Of a stretch of DNA of 64,000 nt, positions 44,166 to 52,821 are shown piece after piece. Position 1 is the stretch's first letter; every line of letters starts with the position of its first letter. The stretch comes from Aeromicrobium tamlense (GTDB taxonomy: Bacteria > Actinomycetota > Actinomycetes > Propionibacteriales > Nocardioidaceae). Position numbers and translations under genes: made by a program. The DNA is taken from the NCBI RefSeq assembly GCF_013408555.1, contig NZ_JACBZN010000001.1, positions 3,162,001-3,226,000 of the forward strand, read 5' to 3'. Under the pieces are notes generated by a model. It was not told the DNA's origin. It was given only the letters and a program-made list of their open reading frames with translations, and did not search any database.

Positions 44166-45221
44166 GTGGGGTGGGCTCTCGTCGCGCTGCTGGCGCTCGC
44201 GGCCGGAGTGACTGCGTGGCAGGACCCGCGTCGGCTCCGCATCGGCGTCTACCTCACGCTCGCGATCGGTCTGGCGGTCGTGGGTCTGCTCGGCCGGCTC
44301 GCGCTCCTGATCGCCGGATCCGACGATCCGCTGCGGCTCGCGTGGGCGCTGCTGATCGCCCTCGGCGTCGCGTTCTCGGCCGTGGTCGTCCTCGGCCTGG
44401 CCAGTGTCGCGAACGGAATCCTCATGATCCGGCGGGAGGGCCGGCGCCCGGCCAATCTGCTCTCGCTCGTGTTCGGGCTCGGCGTGCTGGGCTACTGCGC
44501 GCTGATCGTCGTCATGTGGTGGGTCGACCGGAACCACACGGACGTGGCCCTCGAGCTGTTCTTCTGGATCGTCGCGATCGGCGTCCCGTTGGGCTACCTG
44601 GCGTTCGTGTTCGTGGCGTTCGTCGGCTACGGGCTGCTGTACGGCTGGGCCGCCGATCGCTGGGCCAGGCCGGTCGACGCGGTCATCGTCCTCGGCGCCG
44701 GGCTGAGCGGCGAGCGGGTGACGCCGCTGCTGGCCTCGCGGCTCGACCGCGGCAGGCAGGCGCTCGAGCGATCGCGGTCGCGCGGGAAGGACACCCATCT
44801 CATCTGCTCGGGCGGGCAGGGGCCGGACGAGGTCGTGCCGGAGGCGGTCGCGATGGCGAACCACCTCGCCGAGCAGGGTGTCGACCGCGACCTGCTGTGG
44901 TTGGAGGACGCCTCGACCTCGACGGAGGAGAACCTGCGGTTCAGCGCCCGCGTCGCCGCCGAGCACGGCGTGGAGTCCGGTCGGTTCGCCGTCGTCACGA
45001 ACGACTTCCACGTGCTGCGCGCGGCGCTGCTGCTGCATCGGATGGGGCTCGAGGGCCACGGCCTCGGCGCGCGCACCGCGCGCTACTTCTGGCCCAGCGC
45101 GATCCTGCGCGAGTACGCCGCGATCCTGTGGGAGCACCGCCGCCTCAACACGGTCCTGCTGGCGCTCTCCTGCGTCCCGATGGCGCTGCTCCTCGTGCGC
45201 ACCGTCGCCTCCGGGACCTGA
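44166..45221 (+). CDS. YdcF/ElyC family membrane protein (DUF218)
   Basis: A 351-residue protein with five or six transmembrane helices in the first 160 residues, a DUF218 domain ('DAVIVLGAGLSGERVTPLL', 'LICSGGQGPDEVVPEA', 'ASTSTEENLRFS', 'FAVVTNDFHVLRAALL') and one C-terminal helix. The family includes ElyC and SanA, which affect peptidoglycan and envelope integrity, and YdcF, which binds SAM. The reaction is unknown. It converges on the FMN-reductase gene across a palindrome. Confidence 0.85.
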   Translation: MGWALVALLALAAGVTAWQDPRRLRIGVYLTLAIGLAVVGLLGRLALLIAGSDDPLRLAWALLIALGVAFSAVVVLGLASVANGILMIRREGRRPANLLSLVFGLGVLGYCALIVVMWWVDRNHTDVALELFFWIVAIGVPLGYLAFVFVAFVGYGLLYGWAADRWARPVDAVIVLGAGLSGERVTPLLASRLDRGRQALERSRSRGKDTHLICSGGQGPDEVVPEAVAMANHLAEQGVDRDLLWLEDASTSTEENLRFSARVAAEHGVESGRFAVVTNDFHVLRAALLLHRMGLEGHGLGARTARYFWPSAILREYAAILWEHRRLNTVLLALSCVPMALLLVRTVASGT

Positions 45222-45246
45222 GACGCCGCCACCCGCCCCTCCGACT

Positions 45247-45309
45247 CCACTTTCGGAACGGCTTGCACGCTTTCCTGCGGCGGAAAGGTGCATCCCGTTC
45301 CAGAAGTGG
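45247..45309. repeat. Long imperfect palindrome, family member B
   Basis: Arms 45247-45275 and 45282-45309 pair with few mismatches. GTTCCAGAAGTGG in the right arm is identical to that of 38381-38442, and the left arm shares CCACTTT. It lies between convergent genes. Confidence 0.8.
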
Positions 45310-45339
45310 GCATGGGGCCGGCGGCGGAGCGTCCGGAGG

Positions 45340-45939
45340 TCAGCCGGGCTGGCTGATCGACAGCATCGTCTCGCTGAAGAGGTCGATCTCGTCGTCCTTC
45401 GAGCGGCCCGAGCCGGCGCCGGCGAGCAGGCTGGCGAGCTCGCCAGCCGCCCGCTCGATGCGCGACTGGAGGGTGCCCTCGCCGGCCGAGCCCCAGTCGT
45501 GCGGGCTGGCGAAGACGCCCGTCGGCACGACCACGGCCTGCAGGTAGGCGAACAGCGGCCGCAGCGCGAAGTCGATCACGAGCGAGTGGCGAGCCGTGCC
45601 ACCCGTTGCGGCGAGCAGCACGACCTTGCCGATCAGCGCGTCGTTGTCGAGCGCGTCGACGAACGACTTGAACAGGCCCGGGTAGGAGGCCTTGAACGTC
45701 GGCACCACGACGATCAGCGCGTCGGCCTCGCCGACCTGGTCGTACACGTGCTGCAGGCGCGGGGCCGCGAAGCCGGTGAGCGCCGCATCGGTGATCTCGT
45801 GCGCGAAGTCGCGCAGGTTGACGACCTCGATGCTGGCGCCGCCGAGGGCGGAGCCGGAGGCGGCGGCGAGCCGGTCGGCCAGCATGCGCGTGGTCGACGG
45901 CTCGCCGACACCGGCGGACAGGGCGACGATGCGGGTCAT
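45340..45939 (-). CDS. NADPH-dependent FMN reductase (CE1759 type)
   Basis: A 199-residue flavodoxin-like reductase: 'IVALSAGVGEPSTTRMLAD' binds FMN phosphate and 'VVVPTFKASYPGLFKSFVD' is the family motif. It is translated from an ATG overlapping the stop of the LLM monooxygenase (45936-45939), so it probably supplies reduced FMN to that enzyme. Similar LLM/FMN-reductase pairs occur in Corynebacterium (CE1758/CE1759). Confidence 0.85.
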   Translation of the reverse strand: MTRIVALSAGVGEPSTTRMLADRLAAASGSALGGASIEVVNLRDFAHEITDAALTGFAAPRLQHVYDQVGEADALIVVVPTFKASYPGLFKSFVDALDNDALIGKVVLLAATGGTARHSLVIDFALRPLFAYLQAVVVPTGVFASPHDWGSAGEGTLQSRIERAAGELASLLAGAGSGRSKDDEIDLFSETMLSISQPG

Positions 45940-47042
45940 GCGGGCACTTCCTCTTCGATCGCCGCGTCGCGGGCGGCGACACGGGCGGCGTGGGTGGGGG
46001 CGTCCGGCACATCGGCCGGTCGGCGCGCGTCGAACTCGGCGCGCATGGTGGGCAGGATCTCGCCGAGCAGGTCGAGCTGCTCGAGCACCGTCTTCAGCGG
46101 CAGGCCCGCGTGGTCGACGAGGAACAGCTGGCGCTGGTAGTCGCCGAAGTAGTCCGCGAACGCGAGCGTGCGCTCGAGGACCTGCTGCGGGCTGCCGACC
46201 GTGAGGGGCGTCTGCTCGGTGAAGTCCTCCATGCTCGGCCCGTGTCCGTAGACGGGGGCGTTGTCGAAGTACGGCCGGAACTCGTTGACCGCGTCCTGGC
46301 TGTTCTTGCGCATGAAGAACTGACCGCCGAGACCGACGATCGCCTGCTCCGGGGTGCCGTGCCCGTAGTGGGCGTAGCGCTGCCGGTAGAAGTTGATCAG
46401 CCGGATGTAGTGCTCCTTGGGCCAGAAGATGTTGTTGGCGAAGTAGCCGTCGCCGTAGAACGCGGCCAGCTCGGCCACCTCGGGCGTGCGGATCGAGCCG
46501 TGCCACACGAACGGCGCGACGCCGTCGAGCGGCGCGGGCGTCGAGGTGTAGCCCTGCAGCGGGGTGCGGAACTTGCCCTCCCAGTTGACGACCGGCTCGC
46601 TCCAGAGCTTCTGCAGCAGCTGGTAGTTCTCGATCGTCAGCTCGACGGCCTTGCTGATGTCCTTGCCGAACCACGGGTAGACCGGGGCGGTGTTGCCGCG
46701 GCCGAGCATGAGGTCCATGCGGCCGTCGACGAGGTGCTGCAGCGTCGCGTAGTCCTCGGCGATCTTGACCGGGTCGTTGGTCGTGATGAGGGTCGTCGAG
46801 GTCGACAGGATGATCTTCTCGGTCTGCGCGCCGATGTAGGCCAGCGTCGTCGTGGGGCTGGAGGGCACGAACGGCGGGTTGTGGTGCTCGCCGGTGGCGA
46901 AGACGTCCAGCCCGACCTCCTCGGCCTTCTTGGCGATCTCGACCGTGGCCTTGATGCGCTCGTGCTCGGTCGGGGTCGAGCCGTTCGTGGGGTCGGTGGT
47001 GACGTCGCCGACGGTGAAGATGCCGATCTGCATGCTGCTCAT
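45936..47042 (-). CDS. LLM-class flavin-dependent monooxygenase (CE1758 type)
   Basis: A 368-residue bacterial luciferase-like protein beginning 'MQIGIFTVGDVTTDP' (from Met4) with 'DVFATGEHHNPPFVPSSP', 'STTLITTNDPVKIAEDYA' and 'GRMDLMLGRGNTAPVYPWFG' (in part), the motifs of FMNH2-using monooxygenases. It works with the reductase encoded directly downstream. GAGG precedes the ATG at 47042, and an AT-rich inverted repeat of MarR type lies 20 nt upstream, so the operon is probably induced by a small aromatic or oxidising compound. The substrate is unknown. Confidence 0.86.
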   Translation of the reverse strand: MSSMQIGIFTVGDVTTDPTNGSTPTEHERIKATVEIAKKAEEVGLDVFATGEHHNPPFVPSSPTTTLAYIGAQTEKIILSTSTTLITTNDPVKIAEDYATLQHLVDGRMDLMLGRGNTAPVYPWFGKDISKAVELTIENYQLLQKLWSEPVVNWEGKFRTPLQGYTSTPAPLDGVAPFVWHGSIRTPEVAELAAFYGDGYFANNIFWPKEHYIRLINFYRQRYAHYGHGTPEQAIVGLGGQFFMRKNSQDAVNEFRPYFDNAPVYGHGPSMEDFTEQTPLTVGSPQQVLERTLAFADYFGDYQRQLFLVDHAGLPLKTVLEQLDLLGEILPTMRAEFDARRPADVPDAPTHAARVAARDAAIEEEVPA

Positions 47043-47062
47043 GTCCTCAGTCTCCCAGAAGA

Positions 47063-47080
47063 TAGTTAAACATTCAACTA
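47063..47080. promoter_or_regulatory. MarR-type operator candidate
   Basis: TAGTTAAACATTCAACTA is symmetric at 14 of 18 positions (TAGTTNAANNTTNAACTA) and strikingly AT-rich for this genome. Its position just upstream of the LLM operon suits a MarR repressor site. Confidence 0.6.
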
Positions 47081-47136
47081 GTGGAACGCTGGAGTGTCGG
47101 GACTATTCCCGGCGAGGTCACTGAACGAGGTTTCCT

Positions 47137-47172
47137 GTCACTTCACGAGGTTCGCAAACCTCGTGAAGTGAC
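47137..47172. repeat. Perfect 16-bp hairpin upstream of the LLM operon
   Basis: Arms 47137-47152 and 47157-47172 are exact complements with a 4-nt loop. A diverged copy of the left arm lies just before it (about 47118-47136). Confidence 0.8.
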
Positions 47173-47173
47173 G

Positions 47174-47197
47174 GTTTCCCCGGTTAACCGGGGAAAC
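47174..47197. repeat. Perfect 24-bp palindrome after tadA
   Basis: Arms of 12 bp without spacer, from GTTTCCCC to GGGGAAAC, 10 nt beyond the tadA stop. A degenerate copy lies at 14141-14163. It may be the tadA terminator. Confidence 0.8.
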
Positions 47198-47207
47198 TGC
47201 GGACTCG

Positions 47208-47648
47208 TCAGCGCCCGAAGAAGGAGCGCAGCAGCACGGAGGAGTCGTCGGGCAGGACGTCGGCGAGGACCTCGGGCCGGTGGTTGAGGCGCCGGTCGCG
47301 CACCACGTCCCACAGCGAGCCGACGGCGCCGGCCTTCTCGTCCCAGGCGCCGAACACGAGCCGGTCGACGCGTGAGGAGACCACCGCGCCGGCGCACATC
47401 GTGCAGGGCTCGAGCGTGACGACGAGCGTGCAGCCGTCGAGGCGCCAGCGCCCGAGGGCGGCCGCAGCCGCACGCAGCGCCACGATCTCGGCGTGGCCGG
47501 TGGGGTCGGCGTCGCGCTCGCGGGTGTTGCGGCCCTCGCCGACGATCTCGCCCTCGTGCACCACCACGGCGCCCACGGGCACGTCGCCCTCGGCCGCGGC
47601 CTCGCGCGCCAGCTCGAGCGCCCGCCGCATGTACGGGTCCCAGGTCAC
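47208..47648 (-). CDS. tadA: tRNA-specific adenosine deaminase
   Basis: A 146-residue deaminase with the zinc site 'GHAEIVALR' (His52, Glu54 as proton shuttle) and 'PCTMCAGA' (Cys82, Cys85). It converts A34 of tRNA-Arg(ACG) to inosine. I start it at the GTG 47648, which overlaps the stop of the upstream partner gene (GTGA). A 24-bp palindrome follows the stop. Confidence 0.92.
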   Translation of the reverse strand: MTWDPYMRRALELAREAAAEGDVPVGAVVVHEGEIVGEGRNTRERDADPTGHAEIVALRAAAAALGRWRLDGCTLVVTLEPCTMCAGAVVSSRVDRLVFGAWDEKAGAVGSLWDVVRDRRLNHRPEVLADVLPDDSSVLLRSFFGR

Positions 47649-48106
47649 CCGACGATCGCCTCGAACTGGTCGCCGAACCCGAGCTTCTCGGCGAGGTCGG
47701 CTAGCGCCTCGTCGGGGAACAGGTCGTCGTCGTCGCACAGCAGGCTCAGCTCGACGGACGCCAGACCGAGGTCGCTCACGATGTCGAGGTCGCCCACGGG
47801 CATCGGCTCCTCGTCGCCGTCGGGAGCGTTCACCAGCTCGGCCAGGTCGGCGGCGATGGGCCAGTCCCACACGGCCGTCGCGTCGGACAGCAGCGCCCGC
47901 ACGTGCTCGCCGCTGCGGCGCACGATCACGAAGAAGTCGTCGTTGACCGAGGCCAGTCCGAGCACCCCCACCTCGGAGGGGAATCGCGCGAGCGCGGCGG
48001 TGAGTCCGTCGAAGTCCTCACCCAGCCGGGGCGGGAGTTCGACGACGGTCCACGCACCCTCGTCGCGGTACGCGGCGATCACGAAGTCGACGTCGTCCTC
48101 GGCCAC
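47645..48106 (-). CDS. tRNA adenosine deaminase-associated protein
   Basis: A 153-residue acidic protein ('MAEDDVDFVIAAYRDEGAW', 'FFVIVRRSGEHVRALLSDA') that I recognise as the small conserved gene that precedes tadA in many actinobacteria. It has no catalytic motif I can see. Tight coupling to tadA (4-nt overlap) suggests a role in deaminase function or stability, but this is inferred only from neighbourhood. Confidence 0.8.
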   Translation of the reverse strand: MAEDDVDFVIAAYRDEGAWTVVELPPRLGEDFDGLTAALARFPSEVGVLGLASVNDDFFVIVRRSGEHVRALLSDATAVWDWPIAADLAELVNAPDGDEEPMPVGDLDIVSDLGLASVELSLLCDDDDLFPDEALADLAEKLGFGDQFEAIVG

Positions 48107-48140
48107 TCTGCGATGGTGACAGACGCCCGCGACCGGCCGC

Positions 48141-48146
48141 TACCCT
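48141..48146 (+). promoter_or_regulatory. -10 element of a leaderless upp mRNA
   Basis: TACCCT ends 6 nt before the ATG at 48153. Confidence 0.6.
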
Positions 48147-48152
48147 CGAGGC

Positions 48153-48794
48153 ATGCGTGTTCACGTCGCCGACCATCCCCTGATCTCCCACAAGCTCTCC
48201 GTGCTGCGCGACGCGAGCACCGACTCGCCCACGTTCCGGCGCCTCACCGAGGAGCTCGTGACCCTGCTGGCCTACGAGGCCACGCGCGAGGTCAGCGTCG
48301 AGCCCGTCGAGGTGACCACCCCGCTCACCACCACCGAGGGCGTCCGGCTCACCAGCCCCGGCCCGCTGGTCGTGCCGATCCTGCGCGCCGGGCTCGGCAT
48401 GCTCGAGGGCATGCAGCGGCTGCTGCCCACGGCCGAGGTCGGCTTCCTGGGGATGATCCGCAACGAGACCACCTTCGAGGCCGAGACCTACGCCGAGCGC
48501 CTGCCCGACCGTCTCGACGGCCGCCAGTGCTACGTGCTCGACCCGATGCTGGCCACGGGCGGCACCCTCGCGATGGCGATCGACTTCCTGGTGAAGCGCG
48601 GTGCCCGCGAGATCACCGCGATCACACTGCTGTCGGCGCCCGAGGGCATCGAGCGGCTCGAGCGCGACACCGCCCACATCGACGCCCCGCTCAACCTGTT
48701 CTCCGCCGGCCTCGACGAGCGCCTCGACGAGAACGGCTACATCGTGCCGGGCCTGGGCGACGCCGGCGACCGCCTCTACGGCGTCGTGGACTGA
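48153..48794 (+). CDS. upp: Uracil phosphoribosyltransferase
   Basis: A 213-residue enzyme that makes UMP from uracil and PRPP. The PRPP loop is '[15 protein letters not shown]' (about 129-143), 'PILRAGLGM' is the uracil-facing loop, and '[13 protein letters not shown]' is the conserved C-terminus. Divergent from the tadA-associated gene by 46 nt. The stop overlaps the start of the deaminase gene by one base (TGATG), forming a nucleoside/base salvage operon. Confidence 0.95.
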   Translation: MRVHVADHPLISHKLSVLRDASTDSPTFRRLTEELVTLLAYEATREVSVEPVEVTTPLTTTEGVRLTSPGPLVVPILRAGLGMLEGMQRLLPTAEVGFLGMIRNETTFEAETYAERLPDRLDGRQCYVLDPMLATGGTLAMAIDFLVKRGAREITAITLLSAPEGIERLERDTAHIDAPLNLFSAGLDERLDENGYIVPGLGDAGDRLYGVVD

Positions 48795-49795
48795 TGCACG
48801 AGTTCATCGCGGCGCTGCCGAAGGCCGAGCTCCACGTCCACCACGTCGGCTCCGCCTCGCCCGAGACCGTCGCCGAGCTCGCCTCGCGCCACACCGACTC
48901 GCCCGTCCCCGCCGATCCCGGGGCACTGGCCGAGTACTTCACCTTCACCGACTTCGCGCACTTCATCGAGGTCTACCTGTCGGTGGTCGACCTGCTGCGC
49001 ACGCCCGAGGACATCTGGACGCTGACCCACGAGGTCGGCCGTGACCTCGCCGCGCAGAACGTCCGGTACGCCGAGCTGACGATGACGCCCTACACCTCGA
49101 TCGTGCGCGGCATCCCCGCCGAGGCGTACGTCGAGGCCATCGAGGACGCCCGCCAGGCCGCCGAGCGTGACTTCGGCGTGGCCCTGCAGTGGATCTTCGA
49201 CATCCCCGGCGAGTCCGGCATCCCGGCCGCCGACGTCACCCTCGACACGGCGCTGCGGCTCGGCCCCGGCTCGCTCGTCGGCTTCGGCCTGGGCGGCCCC
49301 GAGATCGGCGTGCCGCGTCCACAGTTCGCCCCGCACTTCGAGCGCGCGAGGGCCGCCGGCCTGCACAGCGTGCCGCACGCCGGCGAGTCCACCGGTCCCG
49401 AGTCGATCCGCGACAGCCTCGACCACCTCGGCGCCGAGCGGATCGGCCACGGCATCGCCGCCGCGCAGGACCCCGCGCTGATGGAGCGACTCGTCGCCGA
49501 GGGCGTCGCGCTCGAGGTGTGCCCCACGTCGAACGTCCGCACGCGCTCGGTGCCGTCGCTGGAGGAGCACCCGCTGCCCGTCCTCGTCGAGGCCGGCGTC
49601 ACAGTGACGATCAACTCCGACGACCCGCCGATGTTCGGCACCACGCTGAACGCCGAGTACGCGGTCGCGGCCGACCTGCTGGGCCTCGACGAGGAGGGCC
49701 TGCGCGCGCTGGCCACCGCCGCCGTCGACGCCAGCTTCGCGTCCGACTCGATGAAGGCGCACCTGCGCGAGGAGATCTCCGCGGCGGGTCGCTGA
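48794..49795 (+). CDS. add: Adenosine deaminase family protein
   Basis: A 333-residue TIM-barrel amidohydrolase. The metal site uses 'ELHVHHVGS' (His14, His16), His in 'VPHAGES' (catalytic Glu nearby), 'IGHGI' and 'NSDDPPMF'. These are the motifs of adenosine/AMP deaminases, but the first reads HVHHVGS rather than the usual HLHLEGS, so a related substrate (aminodeoxyfutalosine or another purine nucleoside) is possible. It is translationally coupled to upp, supporting a salvage role. Confidence 0.85.
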   Translation: MHEFIAALPKAELHVHHVGSASPETVAELASRHTDSPVPADPGALAEYFTFTDFAHFIEVYLSVVDLLRTPEDIWTLTHEVGRDLAAQNVRYAELTMTPYTSIVRGIPAEAYVEAIEDARQAAERDFGVALQWIFDIPGESGIPAADVTLDTALRLGPGSLVGFGLGGPEIGVPRPQFAPHFERARAAGLHSVPHAGESTGPESIRDSLDHLGAERIGHGIAAAQDPALMERLVAEGVALEVCPTSNVRTRSVPSLEEHPLPVLVEAGVTVTINSDDPPMFGTTLNAEYAVAADLLGLDEEGLRALATAAVDASFASDSMKAHLREEISAAGR

Positions 49796-49848
49796 CCCCG
49801 CCGGCCGCTCGACAGGACAGGCGGCGCGCTCACCGGCACAGTGGTCGG

Positions 49849-51303
49849 GTGGGTGACCGAACGACGCGCGGGGGAGCCGATCCCCTCGCCGTCGACGAGC
49901 CCGATCCGCGGCGCTGGCACATCCTCGCGGTGACCCTCGTCGTCGGCTTCATGACCCTGCTCGACGTGACGGTCGTGAACGTCGCGGTGCCGTCGATCCG
50001 CGAGGGACTGGACGCCTCCGCCGGGACGGTGCAGTGGGTGGTCTCGGGCTACGCGCTGACCTTCGGCCTCGTGCTGGTGGCCGGCGGGCACCTCGGCGAC
50101 GCGTACGGCCGGCGCCGGATCATGACGATCGGTCTCATCGCGTTCATCGTCGCCAGCGCCGCCGTCGGACTGGCGCCTGGTGCGGGCTGGATGATCGCGG
50201 CGCGGCTGGCCCAGGGCGCCGCCGCGGGCCTGCTCACGCCGCAGAACGCGGGACTGATCCAGGAGCTGTTCACCGGGCCGGAGCGCGGTCGCGCCTTCGG
50301 CTACTTCGGCCTGACGGTCGCGGTCGCATCCGGCATCGGGCCGGTCCTCGGCGGCGGCATCATCGCGCTGGCCGGCACCGACCTGGGCTGGCGGCTGATC
50401 TTCCTCGTCAACGTGCCCATCGGCCTCGTGGCACTCGTCGCGATCCGCCGCCTCGTGCCGGTGCCGCGCGGTGACGCCGACCGCGAGCACATCGACGTCG
50501 TGGGCGCGCTCATCCTCGGCCTGAGCGTGCTGTGCCTGCTGTACCCGCTCATCGCGGCCGAGTCCGGCGAGCGGCTGCCGCTGCTGCTCGTGCTGGCGGT
50601 GCTGCCGCTGGCGGTGGCGTTCGTGCGCTGGGAGCGCTCCGTGCGGGCCCGCGACCGGCAGCCGCTGCTCGACGTCGGGATGCTCTCCGAGCTGCCCACC
50701 TACGGCAGCGGCATCGTGATCGGCACCCTGTACTTCGCGGGCTTCACGGGCGTGTTCCTGACGTCGTCGGTGTGGCTGCAGGAGGTGCGCGACCTGAGCG
50801 CCCTGCAGAGCGGCCTGCTGCTGACCCCGTTCGCGGTCGGCGCCGCGATCACCTCGACCCCGGCGGGCCGACTGGTCAGTCGCGCCGGGCGCCTGGTGAC
50901 GATCGTCGCGCTCGTCGTGATCATGGTCGGCTTCAGCGCGATGGCGTGGATGACGCCCGGGCAGACCGACCAGGCCCTGTGGTGGACCTTCGCGCCGCTG
51001 CTGCTGTTCGCCGGGCTCGGCGGCGGCGGCGTCGTCGCGCCCAACCAGACGCTCACGCTCCAGGACGTGCCGCCGAGCGTGGGAGGAGCCGCCGGCGGAG
51101 CCCTGCAGACCGGCCAGCGGATCGGGTCGGCACTCGGCACCGCGGCGCTGATGACCGTCTACGGGCTGACCGCATCGGCGCACGACGGCGACACGGCGCT
51201 GCGGGTCTCGCTGCTCGTCTCGGTCGTGGTGCTCGGCCTCGCGCTGGCGGTCGCGGTGGGCTCGCACGTGCAGGCCGGCCGGCGCGAGGCCGCGCCCGAC
51301 TGA
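49849..51303 (+). CDS. MFS transporter, DHA2 (14-helix) drug:proton antiporter family
   Basis: A 484-residue membrane protein with about fourteen transmembrane segments. Motif A 'GGHLGDAYGRRRIM' is near residue 82 and motif C 'GPVLGGGI' near 165, both typical of drug/proton exporters such as EmrB or Pur8. I place the start at the GTG 49849; CACAGT ends 6 nt before it, a weaker form of the leaderless -10. No regulator gene is adjacent. It converges on pntB across a palindrome. Confidence 0.85.
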   Translation: MGDRTTRGGADPLAVDEPDPRRWHILAVTLVVGFMTLLDVTVVNVAVPSIREGLDASAGTVQWVVSGYALTFGLVLVAGGHLGDAYGRRRIMTIGLIAFIVASAAVGLAPGAGWMIAARLAQGAAAGLLTPQNAGLIQELFTGPERGRAFGYFGLTVAVASGIGPVLGGGIIALAGTDLGWRLIFLVNVPIGLVALVAIRRLVPVPRGDADREHIDVVGALILGLSVLCLLYPLIAAESGERLPLLLVLAVLPLAVAFVRWERSVRARDRQPLLDVGMLSELPTYGSGIVIGTLYFAGFTGVFLTSSVWLQEVRDLSALQSGLLLTPFAVGAAITSTPAGRLVSRAGRLVTIVALVVIMVGFSAMAWMTPGQTDQALWWTFAPLLLFAGLGGGGVVAPNQTLTLQDVPPSVGGAAGGALQTGQRIGSALGTAALMTVYGLTASAHDGDTALRVSLLVSVVVLGLALAVAVGSHVQAGRREAAPD

Positions 51304-51306
51304 CCT

Positions 51307-51380
51307 CCGACATGTGGAGCGCTCCCCACCCTTCTCAGCCCGCGAGTGCCGAGAAACGGTGGAGAGCGCTACACATCTGG
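51307..51380. repeat. Long imperfect palindrome between MFS gene and pntB
   Basis: Arms about 51307-51339 and 51348-51380 pair over most positions, including ATGTG and AGCGCTC blocks. Like the palindromes at 11542, 38381 and 45247 it contains ACC-n-TTTC near the loop and lies between convergent genes. Confidence 0.7.
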
Positions 51381-51403
51381 CCCGCCGGGGGCGGCGCCGG
51401 GAC

Positions 51404-52810
51404 TCAGAGAGCCTTGATGATGTCCTCGACGCGGTCCTTGGCGTCGCCGAACAGCATCTGGCTGTTCTCGCGGAAGAACAGCGGGTTCTGCACGCCCGCG
51501 TAGCCGGCGGCCATCGAGCGCTTGAACACGATGACGTTCTTGGCCTCCCACACGTGCAGGACGGGCATGCCGGCGATGGGGCTGGACGGGTCCTCGGCGG
51601 CGGCCGGGTTGACCGTGTCGTTGGCGCCGATGACGAGCACGACGTCGGTGTCCTTGAGGTCGTCGTTGATCTCGTCCATCTCGAGGACGATGTCGTACGG
51701 GACCTTGGCCTCGGCCAGGAGCACGTTCATGTGACCGGGCAGCCGACCGGCGACGGGGTGGATGCCGAAGCGGACGTCGACGCCCTTCTCGCGCAGGCGC
51801 GCGGTGAGGTCGGCGACCGGGTACTGCGCCTGCGCGACGGCCATGCCGTAGCCGGGCGTGATGACGACGCTCTTGGCGGACGAGAGCAGCTCGGCGGCGG
51901 CCTCGGCGTTGATCTCGCGGTGGTCGCCGTAGTCGGTGTCGTCGCCGGGGCCGGCCTCGATGCCGAAGCCGCCGGCGATGACGGAGATGAACGAGCGGTT
52001 CATCGCCTTGCACATGATGTAGGACAGGTAGGCACCGGAGGAGCCCACGAGCGCGCCCGTGATGATCAGCAGGTCGTTGTTCAGCAGGAAGCCCGAGGCG
52101 GCCGCGGCCCAGCCCGAGTAGCTGTTGAGCATCGAGACCACGACGGGCATGTCGCCGCCGCCGATCGAGGCGACCAGGTGCCAGCCGAGGCCGAGCGCGA
52201 CCAGCGTGACCAGGATCAGCAGCCACAGCGCGGGGTCGACGACGAACCAGATGGTCAGGATCACGAACAGCGCGAGCGCGCCGAGGTTGATCCAGTTCTT
52301 GCCCGGCAGCACGAGCGGGGCGGACTTCATCTTGGCGCTCAGCTTGAGGTAGGCCACGATCGAGCCGGTCAGGGTGACCGCGCCGATGAACACGCCGATG
52401 AAGACCTCGGCGTTGTGGATGTCGAGCAGCGTCCCGGCGTCGCCGGGCAGGTCGTGCGGGAGGTCGCGGTAGCCCAGGTAGCCGTTCCAGCCGACCAGGA
52501 CGGCCGCGAGGCCGACGAACGAGTGCAGCAGCGCGATGAGCTCGGGCATGCCGGTCATCTCGACGATCTTGGCGCGCCACAGGCCGATCGCGGCGCCGAT
52601 CGCCATGGCGACGATCAGCAGGGCCAGACCGATGCCGGGCTCGTTGTCGACCACGAGGACGAACGTCGCGGCGAGCGCGATCGTCATGCCGGAGATGCCG
52701 AAGACGACGCCCCGGCGGGCGGTCTCGTGCTTGCTCAGCCCCGCGAGGCTGAGGATGAACAGCAGGGCGGCGACGAGGTACGCAGCGTTGGCGAGGGAGG
52801 AGGCAGTCAC
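51404..52810 (-). CDS. pntB: NAD(P) transhydrogenase subunit beta
   Basis: A 468-residue subunit with about nine transmembrane helices (membrane domain dII) and a C-terminal NADP-binding domain dIII ('[17 protein letters not shown]', '[20 protein letters not shown]', '[12 protein letters not shown]', '[12 protein letters not shown]'). With PntA it uses the proton gradient to reduce NADP with NADH, giving NADPH for biosynthesis and redox defence. It starts 11 nt after pntA. Confidence 0.95.
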   Translation of the reverse strand: MTASSLANAAYLVAALLFILSLAGLSKHETARRGVVFGISGMTIALAATFVLVVDNEPGIGLALLIVAMAIGAAIGLWRAKIVEMTGMPELIALLHSFVGLAAVLVGWNGYLGYRDLPHDLPGDAGTLLDIHNAEVFIGVFIGAVTLTGSIVAYLKLSAKMKSAPLVLPGKNWINLGALALFVILTIWFVVDPALWLLILVTLVALGLGWHLVASIGGGDMPVVVSMLNSYSGWAAAASGFLLNNDLLIITGALVGSSGAYLSYIMCKAMNRSFISVIAGGFGIEAGPGDDTDYGDHREINAEAAAELLSSAKSVVITPGYGMAVAQAQYPVADLTARLREKGVDVRFGIHPVAGRLPGHMNVLLAEAKVPYDIVLEMDEINDDLKDTDVVLVIGANDTVNPAAAEDPSSPIAGMPVLHVWEAKNVIVFKRSMAAGYAGVQNPLFFRENSQMLFGDAKDRVEDIIKAL

Positions 52811-52821
52811 AGGTCAGCCCT

